From Acidimicrobiaceae bacterium (GTDB lineage: Bacteria > Actinomycetota > Acidimicrobiia > Acidimicrobiales > Acidimicrobiaceae): DNA of 64,000 bases. The notes beneath the pieces were generated by a model that did not search any database, was not told where the DNA came from, and was given only the letters and a program-made list of their open reading frames with translations. The stretch covers positions 1 to 64,000 of the forward strand of contig JABEUN010000048.1 of assembly GCA_013044385.1 (NCBI GenBank). Reading direction: 5' to 3'. Both the position numbers and the translations under genes were made by a program. Below are positions 25,591 through 35,422 of this stretch, piece after piece. Within the stretch, counting starts at the first letter, position 1. Each line of letters opens with the position of its first letter.

Positions 25591-27222
25591 CTACTCCTCT
25601 GACTTTCCGGGGCGGCGTTTGCGCGATCCCATGCCAGTGGCGCCACCGCCAGGAACGTTCCTTGGTATCCTGAATATCCCTGTTCCCCCCGACCTGAGTG
25701 GCCCAATGTCATCTGTCGGCGATGTCTTCATATTCGCAGATGAGTGGCTCGTTGCGAACATCAGTTCATTTGCTGTCTCTTTGTGTTCAGTAACTCCAGA
25801 GTGGAAAGCGACTTCTTCAGGTAGCTCTACTATCTCCTCCTCCTCCTTCTCGAAGTAGGGCTCGGTCTCCACGGTCGAATATTCACCAGACGCAGAGAGG
25901 TTGATCACTAGAGCCCTCTTCCTCTTACCTGCGTTGTATACACCCGAGGTCTCTTTGCAGAGGTGGAAAGTGAAGTACCAGACGATCGGTGGAACGACAA
26001 ATACAAGAATTCGGAACGACCAGAGTACGAAGTTCAGAGATGTGTTGAAAGAGTTGGCCAGTACGTCAGTAGAGGACGCAAAGAAGAGGACTACGTAGAA
26101 CGAAAGTACCGCAGCACCTAAAGCGGTCCTCTTGGGGTTGTCCCTCGGCCGCTCGAGCAGGTTATGGATTGAGTCATCCTTGGTCCACTTGCGCTCGATG
26201 AAGGGCCACATAGCCAAGATGGTGAACGTCACGCCTGGCAGAAGCACAGCCGGGAAGAACACAGTCGGGATCATGTGACCAAACATCACAGTCTCCCAGC
26301 TCGGCATCAACCTCAGAGCGCCATCCAACCATCCCATGTACCAGTCAGGCTGCACCGCATAACTGACCTTGTACGGAATGTACTGGCCATACAACCAGAT
26401 CGGATTGATCTGAACCAGGCCGCCAAGTGCGGCTAGGACACCGGCGGTAAGGAAGAAGAATCCACCTGCTTGGAACGCATATGCAGGCCAAGCAGCGATT
26501 CCTACCACGTTCCTGTTGGTTTTTCCTTTACCCGGAAACTGCGTATGCTTCTGACGCACCATCATCCCTAGGTGCGCAGCGAGCAGGCCGATGATGATTC
26601 CCGGTACAAGCAGCACATGGATGGTGTAGAAGCGGGGGATGATCGAATCGCCAGGGAAGTTTCCACCAAAGAGCAGGAATGCAAGGTAGCTTCCGACCAC
26701 CGGTACCGAAAGGACTATCGAGAACGCAATGCGGATACCTGTTCCGGATATTAGGTCGTCAGGAAGTGAGTAGCCGAGGAATCCATTGACAATTGCGAGA
26801 ATCATCAAGAGCACGCCGACGACCCAGTTCATCTCCCGAGGCTTGCGGAAGGCACCCGTGAAGAAGATGCGCAACATGTGCACAACGATCGCCGCAATGA
26901 AGACATTTGCTGCCCAATGGTGCATCTGTCGCATGACCAATCCGGCCCTGACGTTGAAGCTGATGTTCAAGGTCGACGCATACGCTTCAGACACTTTCTG
27001 GCCACGCAGCGGCGCGTAAGAGCCGTGATAGATAATTTCATGACTCGACGGCACGAAAAAGAGTGTCAAAAAGACACCAGTGAATAGAAGCACAATAAAG
27101 GAGTAGAGCGCAATCTCGCCGAGCATGAACGACCAGTGATCGGGAAAGATCTTGTTGACGAGCTTTCGCCCACCCTTTGCTACACCGAGCCGCTCGTCAA
27201 GCCAATCCGTAGTCTGACTCAT
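25591..27222 (-). CDS. qcrB: menaquinol-cytochrome c reductase cytochrome b subunit
   Basis: Membrane core of the bcc complex: oxidises menaquinol at the Qo site through two b haems. From ATG 27222 (GGAGAGG upstream; the ATG shares its A with the qcrA stop) it has 543 residues. Haem-binding His pairs are visible around MRQMHHWAANVFIAAIVVHM and HVLLVPG...AAHLGMM. The Qo motif reads PDWYMGW instead of PEWY, as is usual in Actinobacteria. A long cytoplasmic C-terminal tail of about 120 residues follows the last helix, also an actinobacterial trait. Part of the ctaE-qcrCAB-ctaCDF operon. Confidence 0.97.
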   Translation of the reverse strand: MSQTTDWLDERLGVAKGGRKLVNKIFPDHWSFMLGEIALYSFIVLLFTGVFLTLFFVPSSHEIIYHGSYAPLRGQKVSEAYASTLNISFNVRAGLVMRQMHHWAANVFIAAIVVHMLRIFFTGAFRKPREMNWVVGVLLMILAIVNGFLGYSLPDDLISGTGIRIAFSIVLSVPVVGSYLAFLLFGGNFPGDSIIPRFYTIHVLLVPGIIIGLLAAHLGMMVRQKHTQFPGKGKTNRNVVGIAAWPAYAFQAGGFFFLTAGVLAALGGLVQINPIWLYGQYIPYKVSYAVQPDWYMGWLDGALRLMPSWETVMFGHMIPTVFFPAVLLPGVTFTILAMWPFIERKWTKDDSIHNLLERPRDNPKRTALGAAVLSFYVVLFFASSTDVLANSFNTSLNFVLWSFRILVFVVPPIVWYFTFHLCKETSGVYNAGKRKRALVINLSASGEYSTVETEPYFEKEEEEIVELPEEVAFHSGVTEHKETANELMFATSHSSANMKTSPTDDIGPLRSGGTGIFRIPRNVPGGGATGMGSRKRRPGKSEE

Positions 27223-28109
27223 TATGACCTCTCCCAATATCCCGGTCCAACCGGCTGATCAAACCCGGCCTGCGCCCTCAAAAAGCCGTTCGAATCGATT
27301 AGAAGTGGCAGTTGTGGAAGTGGGCGAGGCGCCGGTCCGAACACTGGCGTAGCTCCAGTCATAACGTCGAAGAGGCTCTGGTGGCACGGACACAGAAGTT
27401 GCTGTGTCAACTGCTGATAGAGCCCAACCGGGCACCCAGCATGGGTGCACACTTTCGAATAGGCAAGATAGCCCTGTGGAGCCCAACTCTCCCGACCCGG
27501 TTTTGTGACGATTGCGCTCTGCGAGGGCCGGACCAGAACCACCTGATCATAGGCATTTCCAGCAAATCCCTCTGGAAATGCGGTAAGAATTCCGCCCACC
27601 TCAAGGTCGTTCACCGAAATTGGCGTGCCGTCTGGTTTTACGAGTCTCGCATTGGTTTTCCAGTTTGTAAGAGTAAGGCTGTTCTTAGGAAGTGGTCCAA
27701 GTGACCGCACGAAGGGAAATAGCTGAATCAAACCGAGCGCACCAAGCGAGAGACCGAGCAGCCTGGTCAGCGCCTTACGTCTAGTCAGCTCAGATGTACC
27801 CCTGCCCAAAGAAGCTTCAAAGGCTGCCTTCTCCGCTTCGGTGGAGACGAGTTCCTCTCGCTCTTCCACGAAAGGACCTTGTGGGACCAGATATTTTCCC
27901 CAACTCACCGTACCGACACCAATTCCGACCAGCGCTACGAATAGGAATGTGCCTTCGAGTTGCGGCTGCCCTCCCTGCCAGAAGGTGACGCCGAGGGCGA
28001 CGGTCGCAAGGAAAGAGACCAGAAACGACATTGCAACTACACGCTCGGCGGATTTGGATTCCACCGGTCCGGTCGAATGATGGTTGAGCTCTTCAGGTGA
28101 AATCGTCAC
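27222..28109 (-). CDS. qcrA: Rieske iron-sulfur subunit of the bcc complex
   Basis: Accepts the first electron from menaquinol on a [2Fe-2S] cluster. The 295 residues have three hydrophobic segments in the first 150 (MSFLVSFLATVALGVTFW; GTFLFVALVGIGVGTVSWG; LLGLSLGALGLIQLFPFV), as in other actinobacterial QcrA. The C-terminal Rieske domain has the cluster motifs CTHAGC and CPCHQS. RRKALTRLLGL before the third segment resembles a Tat-type signal. It overlaps qcrC by 4 nt and qcrB by 1 nt. Confidence 0.97.
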   Translation of the reverse strand: MTISPEELNHHSTGPVESKSAERVVAMSFLVSFLATVALGVTFWQGGQPQLEGTFLFVALVGIGVGTVSWGKYLVPQGPFVEEREELVSTEAEKAAFEASLGRGTSELTRRKALTRLLGLSLGALGLIQLFPFVRSLGPLPKNSLTLTNWKTNARLVKPDGTPISVNDLEVGGILTAFPEGFAGNAYDQVVLVRPSQSAIVTKPGRESWAPQGYLAYSKVCTHAGCPVGLYQQLTQQLLCPCHQSLFDVMTGATPVFGPAPRPLPQLPLLIDSNGFLRAQAGFDQPVGPGYWERS

Positions 28110-28927
28110 TTAGCCCTACCACCGATCCAGAATCCAGCCAACATAAGTACTCCAAGTCCCACGAAGATACCTATGAATCCCTCCGTTACGGGTCCGACAT
28201 GACCTAACGCAATACCACCGGCATCATTTGGGTGGTGCAGGTACTCGACGTAGGAGACGATATCTGCAACCTGCTGATTGGTGAGCGTGCCCGGACCAAA
28301 TCTTGGCATGTTCGCCGGTCCCGTACGGATCGCCTCGGCAATCTGAGTGGCATCGACCGGCTTTAGCGAAGGCGCATATACGTTGCTGGCCAGGGCGTCT
28401 CCTGCTCCGGTAATTGTGTGGCATGCCGCACAGTTCGTCGAGAACAGTGCCGCACCCCGAGCCAGATCAGCAGAGGGGAGGTTTACATCCGGTATTGCGA
28501 CTCCACCAGGTGCTAGTGAGGCCACGTAAGAATCAAGTGCCAGCGTCTGCTGGCGGTTGAATCGACTCGGTTTCTGAATCGCTTGAACAGTGGGATCCGC
28601 CAAGGGCATACGCCCAGTGGAGACCCAGAAGTCGATGGTCGCCGCTCCAAGGCCCTGGAGATTAGGACCCCTAGCAGACCCCTCTGCCTGAGAGCCGTGG
28701 CAACTGGCACAGTTCTCCTGGAAGATCGAGTTACCCTCCGCCGCCAGATTGGATGGCGGAGCCTTATATACGATGGGAGCTTGGGGATTGGTTGCGGGCT
28801 GCGCGGATGCAGCAGCACCACCTGAAAACGCCGCAAGGCCAATTGCTCCCACGGTTGCGCCTACAGCAAGCGATGTGAAAATCGGCTTGTTCAGGACAGA
28901 GCCTGCGGCTTTGAGACTTCTATGCAC
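28106..28927 (-). CDS. qcrC: dihaem cytochrome c subunit of the bcc complex
   Basis: Relays electrons directly from the Rieske protein to CuA of the oxidase, so no soluble cytochrome c is needed. The chosen start is GTG 28927 with AGGAG about 8 nt upstream and 11 nt after the ctaE stop; the product is 273 residues. An N-terminal signal anchor (SLAVGATVGAIGLAAFSGG) is followed by two c-haem motifs, CASCHG and CAACHT, and a C-terminal membrane helix (GFIGIFVGLGVLMLAGFWIGG). A longer frame to 28978 would overlap ctaE. Confidence 0.96.
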   Translation of the reverse strand: MHRSLKAAGSVLNKPIFTSLAVGATVGAIGLAAFSGGAAASAQPATNPQAPIVYKAPPSNLAAEGNSIFQENCASCHGSQAEGSARGPNLQGLGAATIDFWVSTGRMPLADPTVQAIQKPSRFNRQQTLALDSYVASLAPGGVAIPDVNLPSADLARGAALFSTNCAACHTITGAGDALASNVYAPSLKPVDATQIAEAIRTGPANMPRFGPGTLTNQQVADIVSYVEYLHHPNDAGGIALGHVGPVTEGFIGIFVGLGVLMLAGFWIGGRAK

Positions 28928-28938
28928 GGACTCTTCTC

Positions 28939-29538
28939 CTAGTGAATCAAGAACAGCACTGCGTACAGCGCTACCCAAACCACGTCAACAAAGTGCCAGT
29001 AGTAACTGACCGACTGCAGGGCGGCCAGCTCACCTGGGTCGGACTTCGAACCCGCCAGACGAAGCATCAGGAAGCCCATTGCGACAATACCGAGCAACAC
29101 GTGTAGTCCATGGAGTCCTGTCATGACGAAAAACATCGAACCGTATGCGTTGGTGGACGTAGAGAATGTCACGTGCGTCCATTCAACCGCCTGGTTCGAG
29201 AGAAAGGAGAGGCCCATAACCATAGTGAGCACGATCCACCAACGAGCGGAACGCTTGCGGCCATGCTCTGCCTCAAAGACCGCCTTTTGCATGGTAACGC
29301 TGGACATGACAAGTATCACGGTGAAAACAGCCGACTGGGCGATGTCCAACTTGATACCAGGGGGCGGCCAAGCCCCAGTACGGTTCGCTCTGACCGTGAA
29401 ATATGCGGCAAACAGTCCACTGAAGAACATCAGTTCCGACCCGAGCCACACCATGGTTCCGACGCCGAGCATCGAAGGCTTGTTGAACCTGATTGGCTCT
29501 CGCACCTTCGGCGTCTGAGTTACGACTGCTTGTGCCAT
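28939..29538 (-). CDS. ctaE: cytochrome c oxidase subunit III
   Basis: Membrane subunit that stabilises the aa3 oxidase. From ATG 29538, with AAGGGAG close upstream, it has 199 residues with five helices, for example TMVWLGSELMFFSGLFAAYFTVRA and VMTGLHGLHVLLGIVAMGFLML; the end WHFVDVVWVALYAVLFLIH is the family signature. A GTG five codons upstream (29553) is an alternative. First gene of the ctaE-qcrC-qcrA-qcrB-ctaC-ctaD-ctaF run, spaced or overlapped so tightly that one transcript is likely. Confidence 0.96.
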   Translation of the reverse strand: MAQAVVTQTPKVREPIRFNKPSMLGVGTMVWLGSELMFFSGLFAAYFTVRANRTGAWPPPGIKLDIAQSAVFTVILVMSSVTMQKAVFEAEHGRKRSARWWIVLTMVMGLSFLSNQAVEWTHVTFSTSTNAYGSMFFVMTGLHGLHVLLGIVAMGFLMLRLAGSKSDPGELAALQSVSYYWHFVDVVWVALYAVLFLIH

Positions 29539-29599
29539 CTCTCCCTTGTCCACTTCAGAAGTCTGACCCTTCCGACCCAGCCGGCGTCAGACTTACCCC

Positions 29600-31777
29600 T
29601 CAAGAATCCTCCAAAATGAGCCAAGAAGGCAAATCGGCAGTTGAGACTATGGTAAGTCTCGATGTTGTACGTGTGAGAGCAACGAAGAGAGCTCGGATCG
29701 CCCTATCAGAATCTGGGAGAAGTCGATCGGGTTCGACAACGATCACGGAGTCGAATTCAAGCCCCTTTACCGACTCCGGATCGTGGACGGCCACCCGACC
29801 ACGCTCGGCCATGAGATCCGTAAGAGCCAATGAGACCGGCCCCCGGAGCCAAGCGGGAAGCACCACGCCGACCGTACCCGGTTCGATCAGTCTCAACTCC
29901 TCTTTGACTCTGGCCGCCACTATAGCCTCCAACTTCTCCGGCTCGGTCGAGACCAGCTCTACCGGATACCCCGAACTTCGAAGTGAACTAGGCGGCGGAA
30001 GCTGTGGTGCATAACGAACCAGGACGGACGAAGCAACCTTCATCGCCTCTGACGGGGTCCTGTAGTTGACTGTCAGTTCAACCTTTTTGAACGGCTTTCC
30101 ACCGTTCAAGTTCTCTACAATCTGCTCCCAACCGCGGTTCGCAAATGGCCCGATCGCCTGTGCCACATCTCCCAGTACCGTCATTGACCCGGACTGGCAC
30201 CTTCGACCGAGCATGCGAGCCTGCATGTCAGACAGGTCCTGTGCTTCATCTATGACCATGTGCGCATAGCTCGGTGGATCGTCCTCGGACTTATCGACGG
30301 GTCCAAGTAGCAAACGTGCCTCGTCTAAAAGTGCCAAGTCCTCTCTTGACCACCGCGGAACCTCGTCATTTCGATACGTCGAGACATATTCGAAAAGTAG
30401 CTCGGTCTCGAATTCGGACAGAACACCGCGGGCCGCAAGTTCGAAGAGCGGTTTGTGGCTGTAAAGGTCGCCGAGTAACTGAAGCGGCGAAAGTCTTGGC
30501 CAGACCCTCTCTACAGCCCGTTGAAAGTGCACCGACCTCCTGAGGCTCGCTGTCACCTCAGCCATCAGTTCAACGTCGTTCGCTCCTGTCGTATTGTCGG
30601 TCTCGAACGTCTCTGAGCCCGCAGAAATAGCAAAAACGTTGTCCTGTTCAGTTCTGTTTCGCACAAATGGACCATCGTCCAGATACGATACGACCAGGGA
30701 CTTGGCTAGGAACTGCTCGACGAGCCGCCTCCTTGAATTGTGTGTCCCGCCCCTCCTTCGGGCCAGATTGACCGCTTGACGAGTGACCTCGGGGGTCAGA
30801 ATCAGATATTTCGACCCAAATGGAATCTCAACTGATCGCTTGAGCGGCCTCTGTCGGGTCCTAACCGCTCCGGCGATGAACCTAACCATCCGTATGTCAC
30901 CCTTGATGGCTGATATCTCAAGCGAATCCAACCTCTTTGCGGCTCCGAATCCGGCGACTGTCTCGATGGTGGCGAGTTCCACCCCGGTCTCACCGAGACT
31001 TGGAAGCACCCTTTCGATGTACCGAAGGAACGAGACATTCGGCCCAACCACAAGTATTCCTTGAGTTTCAAATCTCCACTTGTGGGTATAGAGAAGGTAA
31101 GCAGCCCTATGCAACGCCACGGCCGTCTTACCTGTACCTGGGCCACCCTGCACAACAAGCAGGCCTGGAAGTGGGTGCCTGATTATCCTGTCTTGCTCGG
31201 ACTGAATCGTCGAAACGATGTCCCGCATCCAAGCGGTACGAGGTTTGCGAATAGCAGCAAATAATGCCCCCGCACCTGAAACGCTCGGAGCGACAAGATC
31301 TTCGTCACCGTCTGCTGAAAGACCCGATCCGGAGAGGACCTCGTCCTCAATTCCCAAAAGTCGCGGACCTTCACAGTCGAAATGGCGCCTAAGACGTAGG
31401 CCCATGGGATCCTTACCCGTCGCCCGGTAAAACGGCTCAGCAACGGGTGCCCGCCAATCTACGATCATCGGTTCGGAATCGTAGGCGGTCACAGCGACCC
31501 TTCCCAGGTGAAACGAGAGTCCAGCGAACTGGTCCGAATCGGCATTGAAGTCGACCCGCCCGAAACAGAGAGCCTGATCACCGATCTCTAGTTGCTCCAT
31601 CCTCTGGAGCGCGGAACGAACGATGACGTCCCTTTCCGTTCTCGCCTGGTAGGTCCCCCCACGACCAATATCCATGACCTCATCCATCATGGCCTTCGCC
31701 TGATTTTTGGAATCTTCGAGTCGTGCATAGGCGGCCTTTATGAAGCTTGCCTCGGCTTCAAACTCTGGATGAGTCAC
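29600..31777 (-). CDS. HelD/HelR-type RNA-polymerase-recycling helicase
   Basis: UvrD/Rep-like superfamily 1 ATPase that removes stalled RNA polymerase from DNA; HelR homologues can also displace rifampicin. The 725 residues start with a helical arm (FIKAAYARLEDSKNQAKAMMDEVMD), then a specific domain (YDSEPMIVDWRAPVAEPFY, diagnostic of HelD), Walker A QGGPGTGKTAVALHRAAYLLY, Walker B in HMVIDEAQDLSDMQ, and C-terminal helicase motifs (ELTVNYRTPSEAM; FVALTRTTSRL). The start is GTG 31777 with GAGG upstream. It lies just before ctaE on the same strand, 46-61 nt away, and is divergent from hemE. Confidence 0.92.
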   Translation of the reverse strand: MTHPEFEAEASFIKAAYARLEDSKNQAKAMMDEVMDIGRGGTYQARTERDVIVRSALQRMEQLEIGDQALCFGRVDFNADSDQFAGLSFHLGRVAVTAYDSEPMIVDWRAPVAEPFYRATGKDPMGLRLRRHFDCEGPRLLGIEDEVLSGSGLSADGDEDLVAPSVSGAGALFAAIRKPRTAWMRDIVSTIQSEQDRIIRHPLPGLLVVQGGPGTGKTAVALHRAAYLLYTHKWRFETQGILVVGPNVSFLRYIERVLPSLGETGVELATIETVAGFGAAKRLDSLEISAIKGDIRMVRFIAGAVRTRQRPLKRSVEIPFGSKYLILTPEVTRQAVNLARRRGGTHNSRRRLVEQFLAKSLVVSYLDDGPFVRNRTEQDNVFAISAGSETFETDNTTGANDVELMAEVTASLRRSVHFQRAVERVWPRLSPLQLLGDLYSHKPLFELAARGVLSEFETELLFEYVSTYRNDEVPRWSREDLALLDEARLLLGPVDKSEDDPPSYAHMVIDEAQDLSDMQARMLGRRCQSGSMTVLGDVAQAIGPFANRGWEQIVENLNGGKPFKKVELTVNYRTPSEAMKVASSVLVRYAPQLPPPSSLRSSGYPVELVSTEPEKLEAIVAARVKEELRLIEPGTVGVVLPAWLRGPVSLALTDLMAERGRVAVHDPESVKGLEFDSVIVVEPDRLLPDSDRAIRALFVALTRTTSRLTIVSTADLPSWLILEDS

Positions 31778-31841
31778 GCAACCTCACATCGGCGAAAGTA
31801 GATAACTGACCAAAAGAGTTTAGGCTGACTGCCGATGAACT

Positions 31842-32930
31842 ATGACTCTTTCACAGCCTGACTCCAGCCAGCCCGAGGTAACAGCGCCTATCTTTCTGGC
31901 CCAGGCCCGTCGGCATCAGACCGACACAGTCCCGGTCTGGTTCATGCGGCAAGCGGGACGAGCATTGCCAGAATATAGAGCTATTAGGGGTACCGGATCG
32001 ATACTAGAGGCCGTTCAAAAACCCGAACTGGCAGCTGAGATCACTCTTCAACCGGTCCGTCGCTACGGTGTGGATGCTGCGGTACTCTACTCCGACATAA
32101 TTGTGCCGGTCAATGCGATCGACTTTGGTGTGGAAATACGACCAGGCAGAGGCCCAATCGTGGAGCACCCTATTCGCTCCGAGTCTGACATGAAAAGATT
32201 CAGGGCACTCGACCCGATGAGCGATATGCCCTATGTGATCGAGACGATAAAACTCCTAAAACCCGAACTGTCTGTACCACTGATCGGCTTTGCCGGAGCA
32301 CCTTTCACGGTTGCCAGCTACCTGATCGAAGGGGGACCCTCAAAAAATTTCGAGCGCACCAAGGCGTTGATGTTCCAAGAGCCCGAACTTTGGGACCGAA
32401 TAATGTCCGCCCTCAGCCAGCTTGCCACTGAATTCCTGACGGCACAGCTGGAGGCTGGAGTGGATGCGGTGCAGTTATTCGACAGCTGGGCTGGCGCTCT
32501 GTCACCTCGCCACTATCGCGAACTCGTGCTTCCCTACACACGTCGCGTATTCGAATCGATCGAGCGTTTCGCGGTCCCAAGAATTCACTTCGGAGTCGGA
32601 ACATCTGCCCTAATCTCAGACATGGTGGACGCACCTGTCGAAGTACTAGGCCTGGACTGGCGGGTTCCGATTTCGAAGGCTACAGAACAGACTCGAGGTC
32701 AGGTGGCGCTTCAGGGAAACCTCGACCCTGCCATCTGCTTGAGCAATTGGAGCACCATTGAAACGGAGGCTCGCCAAATTCTCAAGGAGGCATCAACCGC
32801 ACCAGGCTTCATATTCAACCTAGGTCACGGAGTACTACCAGAGACTGACCCAGGGTTGCTGAGCGATTTGGTGCAGTTCATACATTCACAAGGCAGAGAT
32901 TTGATCTCGGCAAACACTGAAGGAAACTGA
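31842..32930 (+). CDS. hemE: uroporphyrinogen III decarboxylase
   Basis: Converts uroporphyrinogen III to coproporphyrinogen III in haem synthesis. The 362 residues contain the N-terminal signature VWFMRQAGRALPEYRA, the active-site YSDIIVPVNAID segment with the essential Asp, GFAGAPFTVASYLIEGG, and QLFDSWAGALSPRHY. The ATG at 31842 lacks a strong ribosome-binding site, but no other start gives the family N-terminus. The gene stops 6 nt before cgoX, so the two successive steps are coupled. Confidence 0.97.
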   Translation: MTLSQPDSSQPEVTAPIFLAQARRHQTDTVPVWFMRQAGRALPEYRAIRGTGSILEAVQKPELAAEITLQPVRRYGVDAAVLYSDIIVPVNAIDFGVEIRPGRGPIVEHPIRSESDMKRFRALDPMSDMPYVIETIKLLKPELSVPLIGFAGAPFTVASYLIEGGPSKNFERTKALMFQEPELWDRIMSALSQLATEFLTAQLEAGVDAVQLFDSWAGALSPRHYRELVLPYTRRVFESIERFAVPRIHFGVGTSALISDMVDAPVEVLGLDWRVPISKATEQTRGQVALQGNLDPAICLSNWSTIETEARQILKEASTAPGFIFNLGHGVLPETDPGLLSDLVQFIHSQGRDLISANTEGN

Positions 32931-32936
32931 ACCCCT

Positions 32937-34340
32937 GTGAGGCTCGTGGTCATTGGAGCTGGCATAGCTGGCCTCTCTGCAGCTATCGAGGCGGCGAGGG
33001 GTGGAATAAAAGAGATCGTGGTAATAGATGCAGAAAGTCGCGCCGGCGGAAAGATACACACTTTGCACAGGGACGGCAAGATTTTTGAAGCTGGGCCAGA
33101 TGCATTTCTCCGGCGGAACCCGGTCGGCTTGGCGCTCGTGGAGTCTCTCGGCCTAACTGGAAACCTGACCGCTCCATCAGCATCTTCGGCACTACTTTAC
33201 GCCAGCGGACAACTGCACCCAATGCCAAGGGAGCTCGCAATGGGTGTTCCGACAGATCCGATCGCACCTTTGAAGACCACGTCGGTGCCTATTCTTTCCA
33301 GACTCCGGGCCTCTGTCGGAATCAGTATCGGTTTGAAGGGAGATCCAAGCACCGACTCCCTCGGATACCTCTGCCAAAGAAGATTGGGCCGGAGGTTCAG
33401 CGAGCTCGTAGTAGACCCCTTGATAGGCGGGATCAACGCAGGTTCCGTATTCGGCTCATCGATGGAATTGGTGGCCCCCCAGCTTGGTAGCGCACTGACT
33501 GCTCCTCCTATCGGACCCACAAAACTCCTTCGGCGGTCGGTAGGCAATCAAAAGATCCGCATGGCCCCGACGGTACCGGTCTTCGGAAGCCTTTCAGGCG
33601 GCCTCTCCGAGTTGGTTGAGGCGATGGTCGCCGAGCTTTGCGCACTTGGCGTGCAGTTCAAATTCCAGACCGCCGCACTGTCGATGGAAAAGTTCGGCGA
33701 AAGGATAAGACTCCATCTAGGCAGCAACGACGGAGTAGAGTCAGAGCTGGACAGCGACATGGTTGTCGTTGCGGTACCATCCGGTCCAGCATCTGGTCTG
33801 CTCGCCGGATTGTCCAAGGTCGCATCGGGTCGCCTGGGTCAGATCCGCTACTCATCGGTGGCATTGACAGTTCTCGGCTTCCGCGGGGTTAGAAACCCTC
33901 TTCCTGCTGGCATATCGGGAGTCCTTTCCCCCGCTCGGGAGCGAACTTTGACTACCGCCGTCTCCATTGCATCTTCGAAGTGGCCCAGTTGGGCGGAACC
34001 AGATGAACTCCTCCTGCGTGTCTCGGCTGGCCGAATGGCGGATCAGAGATTTCAGAACCTTGACGATGAGGATCTCTCGGAATTGATATCCAAAGAAGCC
34101 TCTAGGATCGTTGGACTTCCAACTGTCTGCGATCCTACTTTCACCAAAGTGATCCGATGGCACGATGCGCTTCCGCAATTTCGCCCCCACCATTCGGCTC
34201 TTATTGCGTCAGCTCGGTCCATACTCGCCGACGAGACAGGCTCCAAGGTGGCGATTGCGGGAGCGTACATGTACGGATCCGGCATCCCAGCCTCGATCAG
34301 CTCGGGAATTCGAGCTATCGGGGATCTCAAACCAAACTAA
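32937..34340 (+). CDS. cgoX: coproporphyrinogen/protoporphyrinogen III oxidase
   Basis: FAD enzyme that aromatises coproporphyrinogen III to coproporphyrin III in Actinobacteria and Firmicutes (formerly HemY). The 467 residues start at GTG 32937 with the dinucleotide motif VVIGAGIAGLSAAIEAA and the second FAD segment AGGKIHTLHRDG. The middle has LVVDPLIGGINAG and the C-terminus carries YMYGSGIPASISSGIRA, the usual FAD-closing stretch. With ChdC at 43815 in the same window, the coproporphyrin-dependent route is the likely one; ferrochelatase is not here. Confidence 0.93.
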   Translation: MRLVVIGAGIAGLSAAIEAARGGIKEIVVIDAESRAGGKIHTLHRDGKIFEAGPDAFLRRNPVGLALVESLGLTGNLTAPSASSALLYASGQLHPMPRELAMGVPTDPIAPLKTTSVPILSRLRASVGISIGLKGDPSTDSLGYLCQRRLGRRFSELVVDPLIGGINAGSVFGSSMELVAPQLGSALTAPPIGPTKLLRRSVGNQKIRMAPTVPVFGSLSGGLSELVEAMVAELCALGVQFKFQTAALSMEKFGERIRLHLGSNDGVESELDSDMVVVAVPSGPASGLLAGLSKVASGRLGQIRYSSVALTVLGFRGVRNPLPAGISGVLSPARERTLTTAVSIASSKWPSWAEPDELLLRVSAGRMADQRFQNLDDEDLSELISKEASRIVGLPTVCDPTFTKVIRWHDALPQFRPHHSALIASARSILADETGSKVAIAGAYMYGSGIPASISSGIRAIGDLKPN

Positions 34341-34351
34341 GGATCGGCTTC

Positions 34352-35416
34352 TCAGGCCTCTGAGACACCAGATGACTCGAAGGTAGCCATCTCCCCTAAA
34401 AGTCGTGCTGCGCTCTGTAAAACCGGAATTGCCATTGCGGCACCGGTGCCCTCTCCCAACCTCATGTCAAGTTTAAGAATCGGCTTGAGTTTGAGGTGTC
34501 CGATCGCGATCCCCGCTCCCGGCTCTATCGAGAGGTGGCCCGCAAACATATACTCCGCAGCCAGTGGTGCGATCTCGTTGGCTATCAACGCTCCGGCTAG
34601 GGAAATCACTCCGTCCACAATTACCGGTATCCTCCGGCTGGCCGCTCCCAATATGAACCCCGCAATTGCACCGATCTCAAGGCCACCCAGCTCCGACAGC
34701 ACGGCCACAGGATCGTCGGACAAACCCGGCCTCACAGAGGCTCGTTCGATCGCTGTCTCGATGACGGAGATCTTCCTTGCCAGGGTCGGGTCGTCTATTC
34801 CAGTTCCCCGGCCAGTAGTGACTGACGGATCCGTTTTACAAAAATAAGAGATAATCGCAGCTGAGGCAGTCGTGTTGGCTATACCCATATCACCACACAC
34901 CAAGAGGTCGGTTCCTGAATCTATCAGTTCGACAGCTACGCTAACACCGAGGTCTAGGGCCGCCTCGGCCTCCAGGATCGTCATAGCGGGCTCTAATGAG
35001 ATGTCAGCTGACCCGTATCTAACTTTTCCCATTACGAGACCCTCAGAAGGCGTCAGGTCCGCAGCGACGCCAGCGTCGACAACGGTGACGGTGGCGCCAA
35101 CTTGCCGTGAAATCGCGTTTATCGCTGCACCACCCGAGAGAAAGTTGGCGACCATCTGCACGGTAACCGCTTGGGGCCAAGGTGTCACTCCCTGACCGTG
35201 CACCCCGTGGTCGCCAGCGAACACCACCACGTGCGGATTCAATGGGATTGGCGGGGGGCACCTCTGAGCCACTCCGGCTAATCGATTTCCGATCTCTTCA
35301 AGCATGCCAAGTGAGCCAGGAGGCTTGGTAAGGGTCAGTTGACGCGCCTCTGCCTCGCTCACGATCTCCCGATCCACCGGATCGATGTGTCGGGCAGCGT
35401 ACTTGTACTGATTCAT
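34352..35416 (-). CDS. cobT: nicotinate-nucleotide-dimethylbenzimidazole phosphoribosyltransferase
   Basis: Activates the lower base of cobalamin by making alpha-ribazole phosphate. The 354 residues show LTKPPGSLGMLEEIGNRLAG near residue 30, AGDHGVHGQGVTPWPQAVT (the catalytic-site motif), GDMGIANTTASAAI, and the C-terminal LRLGEGTGAAMA-like segment, here DMRLGEGTGAAMAIPVL, with the catalytic Glu. The start is ATG 35416, 6 nt after gtrA. No other cobalamin gene is adjacent and no cobalamin riboswitch is visible upstream. Confidence 0.96.
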   Translation of the reverse strand: MNQYKYAARHIDPVDREIVSEAEARQLTLTKPPGSLGMLEEIGNRLAGVAQRCPPPIPLNPHVVVFAGDHGVHGQGVTPWPQAVTVQMVANFLSGGAAINAISRQVGATVTVVDAGVAADLTPSEGLVMGKVRYGSADISLEPAMTILEAEAALDLGVSVAVELIDSGTDLLVCGDMGIANTTASAAIISYFCKTDPSVTTGRGTGIDDPTLARKISVIETAIERASVRPGLSDDPVAVLSELGGLEIGAIAGFILGAASRRIPVIVDGVISLAGALIANEIAPLAAEYMFAGHLSIEPGAGIAIGHLKLKPILKLDMRLGEGTGAAMAIPVLQSAARLLGEMATFESSGVSEA

Positions 35417-35422
35417 AAATAG